50,374 nucleotides of DNA from Aalborg-AAW-1 sp964458335 (GCA_964458335.1 CAYWIJ010000010.1:1-50374), one strand, 5' to 3'. Counted from the first letter of the stretch, positions 9,882 through 21,944 are shown. Translations and numbers: made by a program. The notes: a model not told the origin generated them from the letters alone.

Positions 9882-11603
9882 ATGGACGAATTACAAAAAA
9901 AGGCCAATGATGCACTAACTGCGCTCAAAGAAGCAAAAAACAAACCTGAAATCTCACCTGAAGAAAAAAAGGTACTTGAAAAAAACCTCACAGAAGCTCA
10001 AACAGCATGGGAAAAAGGGCTTGTTATTCTTGAAGATCAAGGGAAAACTGATCCATCAAAAAAAGCTGAATTTGAAAAATGGAAGCCAATTTTTGAAGAA
10101 TCTAAAAAACAATATGAAGCAGAACTCACAACAAATAAAGATGAGAAAGCAGAAAAAACTGATGCAGAAAAAGAAAAAACTCAGACTGAAACGAATAATC
10201 TTGCTACAGAAATCGCTCCAAAACTTGGACGCTACTCTATCGAGGAGCTGAAGACATTAACCAACAAAGCATGGAACCAACTATGGAAAGACGCTAAATA
10301 TGTTCTTACTATACAGCATATTATCATTGAGACAGGCGCTAAGTATCCTCCTATCAAAGACTCTATACTTGCTAATAAAATCTATGGAAGTGGGACAATA
10401 GCAGGTATCAAAACACTACAAACCTATCTCAACACAAAATATAAAACAAAACTCGAGACTGACGGATGGGCAGGTTCAACTACCTTGAAAGCACTTCTTG
10501 TTATGGATGGAGACAAGACAAGATTAGAAAAAATTATTGCTGATCATGCTGATATCAAACCACTCGCACCTGAAAAAAAATCTTCCACTACTCCATGAAC
10601 TGGATCAGTATCTATCACCAATCCACCTCAAACTGGAGCTAAAGAAGGGAAAGTTGATGGGCACACTGATGATAAAGAAATTACACTAAAAAATAATACC
10701 CCAAAGTGGATAAAATCAATTGATGAATTACCTAAAGATAAAGATGGTAACTTCAAACGAGATAAAAAATTAAATATCTCATATCTTTTCAAAAAAGACT
10801 GAATACGTTATCGTTTTTTTGACACAGGTAGCGTTGCTGTACTCAATGAATCTACTAAAAAATCAGAAATGCAAAATAGTAAAAATATCATCAATAAACT
10901 TCAAAACAGTACAGATAACAACATCATAGATAATATTGATACTTTCACGAATACTATTAAAAAAGAATATCCAAAATATTTGAATGAATTGTTTAAAGTA
11001 ATGAACAAATCGCAACAAGAATATTATAAAACACATATCTGAATGAAAGCTGTTATAACATGTACATCAGACAACCCTGATATCATATTACATATCAATA
11101 AGGCAGAAGTAAAATTACAAAAAAGTGACTACCTCAAATCTGATGGAAAAACAATTAACTACAGTACTATCAATCAGAAAGTTTTTTCATATATTGATGA
11201 AAAAATCAAAGAAAATCAACAAAAAGAACATGCAAACAACATTCAATCGCTTAAAGAAAAATTAGATAATCTCAACGGTTATACAATAGATGTTCTCTTC
11301 CCAAATACAAAAGATAAAAAAATCAAAGATTTCTTTGCACTATTTGGCAAATCAGGAATAAAGTTTGATAACATTTATAGTGTTACTGGTGATAAAAATA
11401 AAGTTCAATTTGTTTTCGATATCTCATGAAGAAATTCATATCTCATAAACGGAGAAATGATATGAAAAATAAATATTAATGATATTCTTAAGGGAAACAA
11501 AATAGACGAAAATCTGTTTAAAGAACAATTGAGAAAAAACATTACCAATAATTTGAATAATGCAAAAAGGCCAGAAGAGTCACCAAATTATTATGCAAAA
11601 TAA
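9882..11603 (+). CDS. Protein with peptidoglycan-binding-like domain
   Basis: A 573-aa protein. Residues 1-110 are Lys/Glu-rich helical, with no TM. About 120-215 contains a segment with GTIAGIKTLQTYLN followed by DGWAGSTTLKALL, matching the pattern of PG_binding_1 repeats (AI..LQ..L......DG..G..T..AL) that bind murein in cell-wall hydrolases. After a Pro/Thr/Gly linker (about 230-260) comes a long unrecognised alpha/beta region to the end. There is no signal peptide, so export would have to be non-classical or the domain has another role. Fewer TGA codons than its neighbours. It precedes the largest gene by 19 bp, in the same transcription unit. Confidence 0.75.
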
Positions 11604-11622
11604 ATTTTTTAAACTTTATGAT

Positions 11623-14538
11623 ATGAAAACTAAAAAAATAGCGAAAAACATTCTCCTGTGATGACTCATGACTGTATGAGTTGCTGGAGCAATTCAAAAA
11701 ATGTCTGATTCTACTCATCGTGACATCTACAACACTCTACAAAAAACTAACACAACAGATGATATCAAAAAATACTCACTACCCGATACTTTAGATCTCA
11801 CATCTCCTCAACTCTCTAAACTTCTTCACAAAGATAACTCCTCTCTTCAGTCTCAAAGAGAACACTATACACTCAAGGATTATATGAACTATTCTTTCCC
11901 TCTCCCAAATTATGAAACTCCTCCAGAATTTTATACTCATATGGTACAAGAGAGAATACGCACCAGTCTCCATCCATGACAGCATTTCCCTACTGGGATA
12001 GAAGACTATCCTCTTGAGGTTATTAGAGCTCAAGGTACAGCCGCATTATGTGCTACGGGTACGATATCTCAACTCAAGACAACCAACACACGATCCAATA
12101 CGATGTGGAAATTTTTTGGAAAAACTGGAAAAGACACCTGGAAGCTTGAACAACTACTCTCTCAACATGGACGAGAAAGTATCATCGACACAAAAGATCA
12201 ATCAGCATATTATCAACATCGAAAAGTTTCAGGTCATAATCTACCAACACATTATGATAATCTTCTACAACATGCTGATAAACTATCAGCCAATACTCTT
12301 CTTACTGCAAGATATGCCGATAGTAGAAAACTCCATGATGCAACTTCAACTAATAAAAACGCAACTCACTCTCTAAGATCATTAGGTCAAATCAGTCAGG
12401 ATCTAAGTTTTGAACAACTATGACTCACAGGAAACAATCTCCAAGTATTTCAAAAGGAAAAAGACGACAATGAAAAAAAAGTGATATTGATCTGGCATCT
12501 TCTCTACCAAAGACAAATTCAACCAGGAATGTGCAAAGATTTTGCTACCCAATCACCACGTATTAGACAACTCTTACATGATTATCCGCAACTTCTTACC
12601 GTTACACGGGATGATACCAATGCCCAATTTCATGGAACTATGGTAGATCATGTCTATCCCATCGGTCAAGCACCGACAAATTTTGTGCATTATCTTTTTG
12701 AACTGATTGCTTATAAGGGATCAAACAAAGATGGCTCAAAATTTCTTATCTGCGATATTATGAAACCATGACCTCAAGCTCTCAAGTATGATAGCTATAA
12801 TGCCCAATCTCCTCTCTATACACAGATACAAGATATTCGTCAACCCTTGATGGAAAAGGACTTTATTGGATCTACCTACATCGTCAATTTTGATGATATT
12901 GATCTCAATGGTAACAAAAAGATCGACAAGACCGATAAACCTATCCATGAAGTCCTTGATGATATTGTCACTACATGGTATACCAATCATGGACAGAAAA
13001 AATGACTAACAAAAGAAGAAACAAAATCATATATCAAGAAATATCTCACGATTCTCTGAGCTATGGACCGTTTCCCTACTGGTACGATACTACCTCTTCC
13101 ACTCCTTACTCTAGAAAATAGAACACATATTGATACCTCATATGACAACTATACTGAAGTTTTCAATACCTTTCGTGATTCGTCCAAAGAAACATATTTT
13201 TCACATCTTGAGCATGACAATGTTCCTCAACTCACAACAACTAATATCTCTACAAAAGGGAGTTTTATCTATCCCGTCTGTTTTTGAGATGATAATATGA
13301 GTATTACTCAACAGATCTGCATATGGATTGACCTTCTTGCACAACACAATCACAATATCCATCCTGGAGTCAATCTTTGATCTCTTACCCGTGAAGAGTA
13401 CAATATTATTCATACCATCATTGCACCCTATATTCATTATAAAGATACAAAAAATATTCAACCCTGACAGACGATCACGATAGATATAGCATGAATACTA
13501 GCATCGTCAGATTTTCAAGCATATATTACAGAACAGAAAAAACTTACCACCAACTATTTACCTAGTGTTGATTATGCTGTACTTGGTCGTTTTGATGATC
13601 TGATGAAGAAATTAAATATTGATGAATCAAATAGAACCATAGTACAACAATACATACTCAGAGAAACGGGCGGAGAAATATGATTCTTTGATATTGCCAA
13701 AACAAGATCTTGGTCAAAAATGGTTGCTGAATGATTGGGTTTTGATGATACCTTATCTTCTATCAAAGAGGTATCCTCACAATGAGCATTACAAATGCGT
13801 ATCAAATATTTTGTAAAAGGAGATAATAATCAAATAGGATGGATTATACAATCAGCTAAAGATCTACTAGACAATAAGAAACTCAATCTTTCAGAACAGC
13901 AACACAAACAGTTACAACATATCATAGAAATTGCTCAACCACTCCTCATACAAAAAAACAGACAAAGAGCATTACATGACAAGATAAAAGACTACAAAAT
14001 CAATACAAAAGAGAATGAATATGAGAACTTCTTATCTCAACAACATATCAATAATGAAAAAATTCAACAATGAGAGAATGAGATTCTTCATGCTTTGTCA
14101 GATATTATCAATTTTACTTCATCATCATTAACAGATCCTGAACAAGATTTAGGTACATTATTGAGCATCAAGATGACTTCTTATCAGCTCAATAAATACA
14201 AATCAGAATATGCTAGACAACTAAGAAAACATCTTAATACATGATCACTATCAGTAGAGCAAGTAGCTTTTATACAAGAATTTAGCTATATAGCAAATCA
14301 TGCTTGAACACCCCTCAATCAACAGTATCGAAATGAGATTGTACAATTTTATGATAAGAAAAAACAGCAAAATCCAAACTATACTTTCACAGAACTTCAT
14401 AATGAACAACAATTACAACATATCTATAACTATGTTAATACACTACCATCACATAATGATTTTGCTTCAGCAAGTATTTGGAATATAATGATATTATTAT
14501 CAGCTATATGATTCTATAGCACTAACAGGAAAAGATAA
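11623..14538 (+). CDS. Giant membrane-anchored protein, unknown
   Basis: A 971-aa protein, TGA read as Gly. The N-terminus, MKTKKIAKNILL then GGLMTVGVAGAI, is a signal anchor; a second hydrophobic segment, IWNIMILLSAIGFY, is at the very C-terminus, so the bulk is probably extracytoplasmic and held at both ends. Near residue 424 is a calcium-loop-like DIDLNGNKKID (EF-hand/dockerin type). Around 690-730 the segment RETGGEI, later SQGALQM, faintly recalls lytic transglycosylases; I do not rely on it. The stop TAA lies 2 bp from the convergent dprA stop. Together with the PG-binding-like partner upstream, an envelope or host-contact role is a reasonable inference. Confidence 0.75.
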
Positions 14539-14540
14539 TA

Positions 14541-15563
14541 TTACTTTACTCTCCACATTCCACCATCATTCATCACTTGTTCCATTACTTCTGCAACACT
14601 CAGTTCTGACATTAGCTCCTCTATCCCCAATCCTGTCTGACTAACCAATTCATTCAATCCTAGTCAGGCAGGATTTTTTTGTAATATCAAAATCACTTCA
14701 CTTACCTCCCCAGTATCAAGAGATCAAAGATTTTCATCATTGTTCATTATTCATTCTTTATTGTTCATTCTTTTCCCGAAATACTTATCCAGCATCTCAT
14801 CAAACTCTACCACAGGTTTTACCAATCACTGTTGCATATAGTGTCATAGTCCTTGTGAAGTCGGAGAAAAAATACTTCATGGAGCACCATAGACATCCTT
14901 ATGCATCTGGCGAGCAAAATCCACCGTGATCAAACTTCAAGATTTTCTAGCAGCTTCTGGCACAAAAACCATATCTGATAAACCAGCAACGATACGATTA
15001 CGCTGGGGAAATGTATACCTTTCTGGACCTTTATCAAGCTTAAATTCTGACAATATCAATCCTCCCTGATCTACTATTTTTTGAATTATTTCTCTTTTAT
15101 TACTTTTTAGAGCTCGTTCTAGTCCTGCTCCTAACACTGCAATAGTAGGGATATGATACTCCATCGACAACTCATGACAAAGCATATCCACTCCATCAGC
15201 TAATCAAGAAATTGTCACCAAATTATATTGTTGTACTGATTGAAAAAGATGTTCTATCACCTGTTTTCCATATGAAGAAACATTACGAGGTCACACTACT
15301 GCAAGGACATTTTGATGTAATAATTCTCTATTTCCCTTTCCATAGATGACATACGGAGCCGATGATATCTGGAGAAATTTAAAGTGATAGGCATCATCAT
15401 CTGCCGTATAAGCAAAAATATTTTGTTCCTGACACCAGTGAGTGCATTCATCGTATTTTTTCTGCTCGATATCCGTCATCACGAGCATCTCCTCTTGCAA
15501 ATGTCTAAGATCTGCAATTTTAATCTCACTTGATGAATAGTAAAGTGCTTTGGATAGTGTCAT
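14541..15563 (-). CDS. dprA: DNA processing protein DprA
   Basis: A 340-aa protein. DprA loads RecA onto incoming single-stranded DNA in natural transformation. Rossmann-fold motifs are present in order: VVGPRNVSSYG near residue 88, TISGLADGVD near 115, VLGAGLE near 138, FPQRNRIVAG near 183, AARKSGSL near 203. After a linker with an AATGAACAA-type repeat translated as NNKE(G)IMNN, the C-terminal winged-helix domain is intact (NPAGLGLNELVSQTGLGIEE). The G of GPR and several others are TGA. I chose the ATG at 15563, because residues upstream of MTLSKAL have no family match. It converges with the giant gene, leaving 2 bp between stops. Confidence 0.93.
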
Positions 15564-15594
15564 GATAATGTTATTAAGTAAATATCTCACCCAA

Positions 15595-15720
15595 CAAACC
15601 TCATCCCCGTCCCTTCTCCTGTCACAGAAGAGTGACCACAAGATACTCACAAAGGAGGAAAGCTCCTCTCTGTCAGGATAAATCCAGAACGAAGAGATGA
15701 CAGGGAGTTTGGGGGGAGGT
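15595..15720. repeat. Degenerate CCCCTCTCC-type repeat region
   Basis: This spacer before rny holds a C-rich start (CCTCATCCCCGTCCCTTCTC) and a G-rich end (GGGAGTTTGGGGGGAGGTCT) that can pair imperfectly. It looks like a decayed or composite version of the compact repeat found inside mutL at 25708-25745. No gene is seen between dprA and rny. Confidence 0.5.
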
Positions 15721-15824
15721 CTGGTTATTGGGCAACTTTCTTCTTGTTTTTTTATAGCAGTTTAACTATATTTATATCGTGACCACAATGCAAAACTTTT
15801 ACTACTATAAACTCAACATAACAT

Positions 15825-17381
15825 ATGGATTTTATGACAATAATCGTAGCTATCGCCTGACTAGGTGTCGGAGGAATAGCTGGTTTCTATGGATACAAAA
15901 AATCACTTACAGACAAAGCTATCGCCTACAAAGCAAAAATGGAAAAAATCAAAGAATTTGAAGAAGAACGCATAGAACAATTACGCAAAAAAGAAGAAGA
16001 ATTACTAACACAGTCACGTAAAAAAGCTGATGAAATTATAGCGAGAAGTGAAGAAAAGGCTCATAAAATTGAAGAAAATGCAGAAAAAGATATCCAAAGA
16101 ACCCAAGAAAAGTTAGAAAAGATCGAAGAAAGATTACTCGAAAAAGAAGACAAACTTGATGAGAAAAAAGAGCAACTTGAAGGAGAAAAAGTGAAACTCT
16201 CAGAACAGTTTAAACAAGCTGAACTTCTCGTGCAAGAACAAGCAGAGAAACTCAGTCAGATAGCCAAACTTTCCAAACCAGAAGCCAAAGAAGAACTTCT
16301 CAATATCATCAAAACTACTGAAGAATCTGAAATAAAAGAATTTGTAGAAAAATATCGTACTATAAAAAAAGAAGAAGCAGATAAAGAAGCCATGCAAATT
16401 ATTGCAAGAGTTATGCCTCGTCTTGCTGCTGAATCCGTCGGAGAATTTACATCAGAACTTGTCGATATACCAGACGAAGGATACAAAGGAAAACTTATTG
16501 GAAGAGAAGGTAGAAATATCAATTTCTTTGAAAAAGTGACAGGTGTGGAACTCATTGTCGATGACACTCCATGAGTAGTGAGAATATCTTGTTATGAACA
16601 TGAAAAAAGATTTATTGCTTCGACTGCTCTGAAGAGATTATTGAAAGATGGACGTATCAATCCGTTCTATATTGAGAAATTTTTTCATGATGTAACGAAC
16701 GAATTTGATGAGATTGTTTTAGAGAAAGGAAAAGAAGCTTTAAGTATCCTCAATATTCCTATGATGAATCCTGATATTGTTCACTATATCGGTAGATTTT
16801 TCTTTAGATATAGTTACGGACAGAATCTCTGGAACCATAGTATAGAAGTAGCAAAAATAGCCGAAGGTATCGCAAGCGAAATGGGAGAAGATCCACTGTT
16901 AGCTAAGAAAGCAGGATTGCTTCATGATATTGGTAAAGTTATTGCTGAAAACGGTGAATCTCATACGGCAGTAGGAGCAGATGCACTCAGAAAATTTGAA
17001 ATGCACGAACATATTATCAATGCTGCAGAGTCTCATCACTATGATGTTCCTATGACAAATCTTATTTCTTGGATCGTTACTGCTGCTGATGGTATCTCTG
17101 CTTCTCGTCCTGGTGCAAGATTTAATACCAAAGACTTTTTTATCGAAAAAATGGGTGAGCTTGAAAAACTTATTATGAGTATCGATGGTATCCACAAAGT
17201 ACATATCATGCAAGCAGGTAGAGAGATTATGGTCTATGTGAATCCAAATAAAGTTAAAGATTCTGAAATTCAAGATATCATAAAAACTATTGGTACAAAA
17301 ATAGAGTCTCAACTTGATTATCCTGGTATCATCAGAATGGTGGTCATGAGAGAAAATAAGATTGTAGAATACCTTAGATAA
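15825..17381 (+). CDS. rny: Ribonuclease Y
   Basis: A 518-aa protein, essentially the length of Bacillus RNase Y, the membrane-bound endoribonuclease that initiates mRNA decay. Domains in order: N-terminal TM (about 4-25, with a TGA glycine at codon 12), a long Glu/Lys coiled coil (30-190), a KH domain with GKLIGREGRN near 222, and an HD domain with the metal-binding LLHDIGK near 365 and ESHHYD near 405. A second TGA encodes the Gly after VDDTP. I chose the ATG at 15825 since it adds the expected TM anchor; the next ATG in frame, at 15834, would also keep it. No Shine-Dalgarno. Likely monocistronic. Confidence 0.96.
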
Positions 17382-17482
17382 AAAAGAATTTTAGATTTTG
17401 AATTCTAGATTTTAGATTAATTGTTAATTCATAATTGCTCAGTACATTTAAAATTTCTCATTTATAATTTATAATTTCGCTA

Positions 17483-18268
17483 ATGTATCCTTTTATCACA
17501 CTATGATGACAACATATTGAGATGACGGGATTATGAGTAATTATAGGGATTGGTATTTTCTGTCTCGTATGTTATATCTATGCAAAGAAAATGGAGCTTG
17601 AATTTTCTCATCTCTTCTATGCTCTACCGACATTAATGATTATTATCTATTTCTTCGGTTCTTATGGTGGATTTGTACTCAAATCTTGACATATCATACC
17701 CTATTCTATCATAGAACTTGGTCAAATTATTGTACCACCAGAATTCTGATTTCATGCTTGAAGTTTAGCCATAGGTATGGTGTTCAGCACTCTTGTATTT
17801 CTCTACAAACTCCCAACAAAAGCTATAAGAAAAAAACGAATTGATTGTCTCTCAATTGGATATATAGTTGCGCTTATTATTGTGGGTATTTTCTTTGTAT
17901 TATGAGATCACATGATAGGTCTTCCAACTATCTCAAGTATTGGAATTTCTTCTTTATCAGAGCAAAGTGAAGTCAATAAATTCACGAGAGTCTATCCTGT
18001 AGGATTCTTTCTCAGTATAGCAGCTTTATGTACTTACTGAGTTACTTTATTAATATTTAGAAAACAAGTACCTTCCTGACGAGGATTCGGTACATTTTCC
18101 TTGTTCTTTTTTCTGCTTGCTATCGTATTATTGTTTCAGAATTATCCAAAACATGGAGTCATCAGTATAGGAGATATCCGTATCGATATCAATCAATATA
18201 TACTTCTCTGTCTGAGTATCCTTTGTATGATAGGTTATGTCTATAACTATAAAAAATATCATAGGTAG
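17483..18268 (+). CDS. Lgt-like prolipoprotein diacylglyceryl transferase
   Basis: A 261-aa polytopic membrane protein with about seven hydrophobic segments, ending at TAG. Two Lgt landmarks can be aligned: FHAGSLAIGMV near residue 96 (the catalytic-His loop, normally HGGL) and VLGDHMIGLPT near 150 (normally GNFINGE.WG.PT). The key Arg of the Lgt signature is missing, so this is a divergent or non-catalytic member. Lgt attaches diacylglycerol to the lipobox Cys of prelipoproteins at the membrane. Six or more TGA codons give Gly. It lies between rny and a large anchored protein, all plus strand. Confidence 0.6.
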
Positions 18269-18343
18269 TAAAAAATGAATAATAATGAGAGCAAAATACC
18301 CAACTACTAATACCTAATAACTTCCTTATCTCTTAACTAATTA

Positions 18344-19894
18344 ATGAAACTCTTCTTTTTAAGACAAGATAGTCTTTACAAAATATTTACAACACTTGAG
18401 AAAACTCCAAAAAATTCTCAAGTTCAAATTTTTGTCGAATCAGATAATCAATTTTTTCATAATGCGCGATGGTCAAAACAGATTGATGGAATCCTTTCCA
18501 AAAGATCTATACAAGCAACTTTTATAGCACAAAATGATCATCAAAGAAAATTTTTTGAAGATAACAAAATTAATCACGAAGTAAAAAAAGAAAGTAAAAT
18601 TCGTATTTTCCTCAATCTTCTTTATCGATTTTTCTTTAATATTAGAAAATTTCATCTTCATACCTATCAAAATAAAAATTACAGTTTTGTTGCTATTTTT
18701 GGGGCAGAAATTTTTCTTATTCTTTTAGTCGGATATTCTATATATTCACTTATCCTTCCTCAAACAACTATCACCATAACACCATCTTATGAAATGAATG
18801 AAATAGTATATAATTTTCGTTATATGTATCCAGAAGATATTGCTATCTATCCTTATACAGGAAAACATATTATTATTCCTCTTTATACTGGCACAATAAA
18901 TCAAATCAGTACCACTATGTGATTAGATAAAAAAATGAAAGGTGATGGAAGTATGACAAGAGGTACTATCAGAATTATTAATACTACTTCTTCTGTTATT
19001 AGTCTAAAAATTAATACACAACTTATTGATGATTTTGGTATTGAATATACTATGGATGATAAAGTATCAATACCAGCTGCCCAAGGGAAAGATAATGCAG
19101 GAACTGCATACATAAGAATTACCTCCAAAAATACTCCTGAAAATAATCTTCTTGTGCAAGAAAATTGAACAAATATTACAATATGACACAGATTTCTTAT
19201 CAAAAATCTAAGACAAAGTTTCTATACCAAACAAGTATATGCAGAAGCAAGTGAAGGTTTTGACATACAACAATATAGTCAGCCAGGATTTATTCTTATG
19301 AGTGAAATAGGAGAATTACAAAAAAATCTTTATAATGATTTATATGAAAAAAGAAAAGAATTCGTCACCAATGATAAGGTTCCACAATGAGGAATAATAG
19401 TCCCATTCAATAATCTTATCACTGTTGATAATTGTGACTATAATGCTATATGAGACACGACTCACCTTGATCAACTCAGTGTAATGTCAGGATCTCTAAG
19501 TTGTGATATTCATTTTGCCTATGTCTTAAAAGAAGATATTATCAATGGTATGAAAGATTATATTAGTAAAAGATCAACCAATACAAGAAAAATTGTTAAT
19601 ATCCAAAACAATTTTATCAATTTCTTTGATATCCTCACAGGAGAATACAATGCCTATATTATACCAACCAAAGTAAATGTTATAGAGGCATATAACCTTC
19701 AACATGATACTAATAATATATTATGAACACTAAAGAATCAGCTTGTAGGAAAATCTAAAGAAGATGCAGTAAAAATATTACAAACTTTCCCTGAAATAGA
19801 AAAGGGAGATATTACAATCTCCCCGTTTTGGTATTCTTCTATCACATCTGTAAAATCGAGAATCAATATTAAGATTAATGAAAACAATACATAA
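18344..19894 (+). CDS. Large single-pass membrane protein, unknown
   Basis: A 516-aa protein. About 115 cytoplasmic residues, including EKTPKNSQVQIFVESDNQFF and a basic patch, are followed by one TM (about 121-143, FGAEIFLILLVGYSIYSLI) and a large external part that begins TTITITPSYE and contains many beta-strand-like Ile/Thr alternations. It resembles in layout the CPR proteins sometimes labelled baseplate-J-like, but I cannot confirm that. TGA codons are scattered through the external part. Its TAA lies 7 bp from the convergent stop of the DedA gene. Confidence 0.65.
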
Positions 19895-19901
19895 ATTATT
19901 C

Positions 19902-21014
19902 TTATTGTGACACTCTAGGAGTACTATTCTCATTAACCTGAACTTGGTGAAGTAAAGGCTCTTCCACAGTTCATGAAGACAAAATTTCCTGTTCGATTGA
20001 GTTTGAGGATTGTGGTATAGAAGATACTACTTGTGCTTCTCATGGTATGATAACTTGTTGATTAGTCTCGTTACTTTGTACTACTGGATCTGGGAAAATT
20101 TGGATTTGTGATATAGTTTCAGGTGAAACTTGCGTTATAATAGATGGTTCTGTTGAACCTATAGGAGTAATTATTACATCTGGAGACTGTCATTCTACAT
20201 TCTGTTCAATTTCTGATGGATCTTTTTCTATTATCTTCGTAAAGATAGTTTTTACTTCACCACCAATACTCGCAAATTCTTTACCAATATGTCCAAATTG
20301 TTGTTTAATATTTTGAAGATTTTCACTTGCTCCTACAAGTTTTTTTTCATATTTTCTATACATAGGAAGTAATGCATACCAAATAGATCCAATTTGTGGT
20401 AAAACAACGAATAAGAATGTTAATACACCAATATGATTGATAGCAGATGGGATAAGCCAGATAATAAAGTAACTTGCTCCCAATAGCGATCCCACCCAAA
20501 GAATGGCTGATAAAGTTGATTGTAATACATAAGGGATTGTAGGTTTTTGTATCACTCCAGCAACAATAGGTACCATACTTCTGATAGGAAGAAACTTTGA
20601 AACAATCATCGTTTTATTTCCATATTCTTCAAAATATTTTTCACACATTGTTATCCATTTTCTTTTGAAGTATCGGCTATCTTTCATTGTTTGAATCTTA
20701 GGCGCAAGCATCTTTCCTCGCCAAAATCACATTACATCTCAAGCAATCACTGCCAGAGAAAAAAGAGACATAATCGTCCAAATTCAACCAGGAATTGTTC
20801 ATTTTGAAGAAAAATACATTCCTCATCAAAATACTATAGCATCAGTTGGAAACAAGATACCAATAGGAGTAGCCATTTCTAACACAATGATAATCATAAT
20901 ACCAATAAGTCCCCAATTATCAATATATTGCTGAGCTTCAGCTGGCACAATTTCTGGTGTAGTAGGTTCTTCTTGTGTAGCTTGAAACTGCAGTTTTTGT
21001 TCAGAATTTTGCAT
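19902..21014 (-). CDS. DedA family membrane protein with long tail
   Basis: A 370-aa protein. The DedA core spans about residues 30-235: a hydrophobic start WGLIGIMIIIVLEMATPIG, FPTDAIVFGG, an amphipathic region with AGDVMGFWRGK, then SKFLPIRSMVPIVAG, the conserved Arg/Pro/G motif of the family. DedA proteins support membrane homeostasis and act as undecaprenyl-phosphate or phosphatidylethanolamine flippases. Unusual is the C-terminal tail of more than 100 residues: an amphipathic helix, then a Glu/Pro/Gln/Ser-rich disordered stretch. TGA codons include a GG in the core and several in the tail. Confidence 0.85.
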
Positions 21015-21143
21015 AAGTAATTATATAAACAACTAAATATATTTTATTATACTGATATATCATTAAAAAACGAATTTTCCGACTAAAATATATGATATAG
21101 ACTAGTCAATTTGTATTTTTAGGATACAGTTAAAGTTTTTTTT

Positions 21144-21170
21144 ATAAAAAAAACCGCATTAAGCGGATTT
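21144..21170 (-). terminator. Intrinsic terminator of the cold-shock gene
   Basis: On the minus strand a TCCGC/GCGG(T) stem with loop TTAAT is followed by eight T. It lies about 20 bp after the csp stop. Confidence 0.85.
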
Positions 21171-21189
21171 CTCTGTGTATCAAAAGAAA

Positions 21190-21417
21190 TTATGCAACTT
21201 CTTCTTGTGTAGACTCTGCTACTTCACCAGTAGGTATCACATTGATAGCTGAAGAACGACCGTCTCTTCCTTCTCCAATATCGAAAGTAACTACATCGTC
21301 TTGTTGTGGAAGATATCCTTCTTGACATTGTCTAACGTGAAAAAATACATCTCCTTCTCCATAAGTAATGAAACCAAATCCTTTTTGGTCATTGTAAAAT
21401 TTTACTGTACCTTGCAT
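21190..21417 (-). CDS. Cold-shock domain protein (CspA family)
   Basis: A 75-aa protein beginning MQGTVKFYNDQKGFGFI, with RNP1 KGFGFI and an RNP2-like DVFFHV motif, the OB-fold single-strand nucleic-acid-binding surface of CspA. It melts RNA secondary structure. The C-terminus carries about 10 extra acidic residues (STQEEVA end). I chose the MQGTV start over an upstream in-frame ATG, since the family begins here. No in-frame TGA. It has its own promoter, a leader of about 150 nt with two inverted repeats, and a terminator: a self-contained unit. Confidence 0.95.
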   Translation of the reverse strand: MQGTVKFYNDQKGFGFITYGEGDVFFHVRQCQEGYLPQQDDVVTFDIGEGRDGRSSAINVIPTGEVAESTQEEVA

Positions 21418-21437
21418 AATAATCGTGCAATAGAATA

Positions 21438-21482
21438 TAAAAGAACCAGTGTAACCATGTATAAACTCCACAAGTTCTTTTA
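21438..21482 (-). promoter_or_regulatory. Hairpin in csp 5' leader
   Basis: Perfect 9-bp arms TAAAAGAAC (21438-21446) and GTTCTTTTA (21474-21482), 20 bp before the csp start. Long folded leaders in cspA mRNAs act as temperature sensors; a similar role is inferred. Confidence 0.6.
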
Positions 21483-21575
21483 TCAGTAATATGATGAAGA
21501 TAGTTAGTGTTGTTGTTTAGATAATGGTAAGTGTATATAACTTGTAACTGGGGATATAATAATATATCCACTCTT

Positions 21576-21604
21576 ATTATAGGATAATAGATGAGCAATT
21601 GCAA
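21576..21604 (-). promoter_or_regulatory. Sigma70-type promoter of csp
   Basis: On the minus strand: TTGCAA (21599-21604), a 17-bp spacer, TATAAT (21576-21581). Transcription would start near 21569, at a perfect GGATATA/TATATCC palindrome (21552-21569), giving a leader of about 150 nt. Confidence 0.8.
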
Positions 21605-21634
21605 GAGATTGTTATTTTATCAGATAAAGCTTCG

Positions 21635-21910
21635 TTATTCAAGTGTCTCTATGATAAATATTTTTACGTTATAAATAATATTTGCTTTTGGTATCATATC
21701 TCCATGATATTTTAATCACTGCTCTACTAAGTAATAATACGTATCTTTTAGTCCTTTATAGTGGATAAATCTATTCCATTTGTCATCATTATCTAACAAC
21801 AATTCTTTATTTCATTTATATCATATTGATCTATTATTTTTCTTTTTTTGAGCAATAATACATATACTAACAAGTAATATAATAAATAACAATAAAATCT
21901 CATTATTCAT
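21635..21910 (-). CDS. Small membrane-anchored protein, unknown
   Basis: A 91-aa protein that is not an ORF under code 11, because three TGA codons interrupt it. It starts MNNEILLLFIILLVSICIIA, a clear N-terminal TM, followed by a basic QKKKNN turn and a polar, Tyr-rich domain of about 65 residues ending FIIETLE and TAA. Topology predicts a cytoplasmic tail. It lies 34 bp downstream of the MFS gene on the same strand and just upstream of the csp promoter. No family recognised. The read-through frame with a clean TM supports it being real. Confidence 0.6.
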
Positions 21911-21944
21911 ATTTACAATTTCATGGTTCTAGATTAGATAATTT

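Noticed and set aside
12900..12940. Cellulosome dockerin
   Set aside because: Only one calcium-type loop is visible; dockerins have two, and no cohesin is present.
13650..13800. Lytic transglycosylase domain in the giant protein
   Set aside because: Resemblance is limited to short RETGGE and SQGALQM stretches with no clear motif order; not enough to call.
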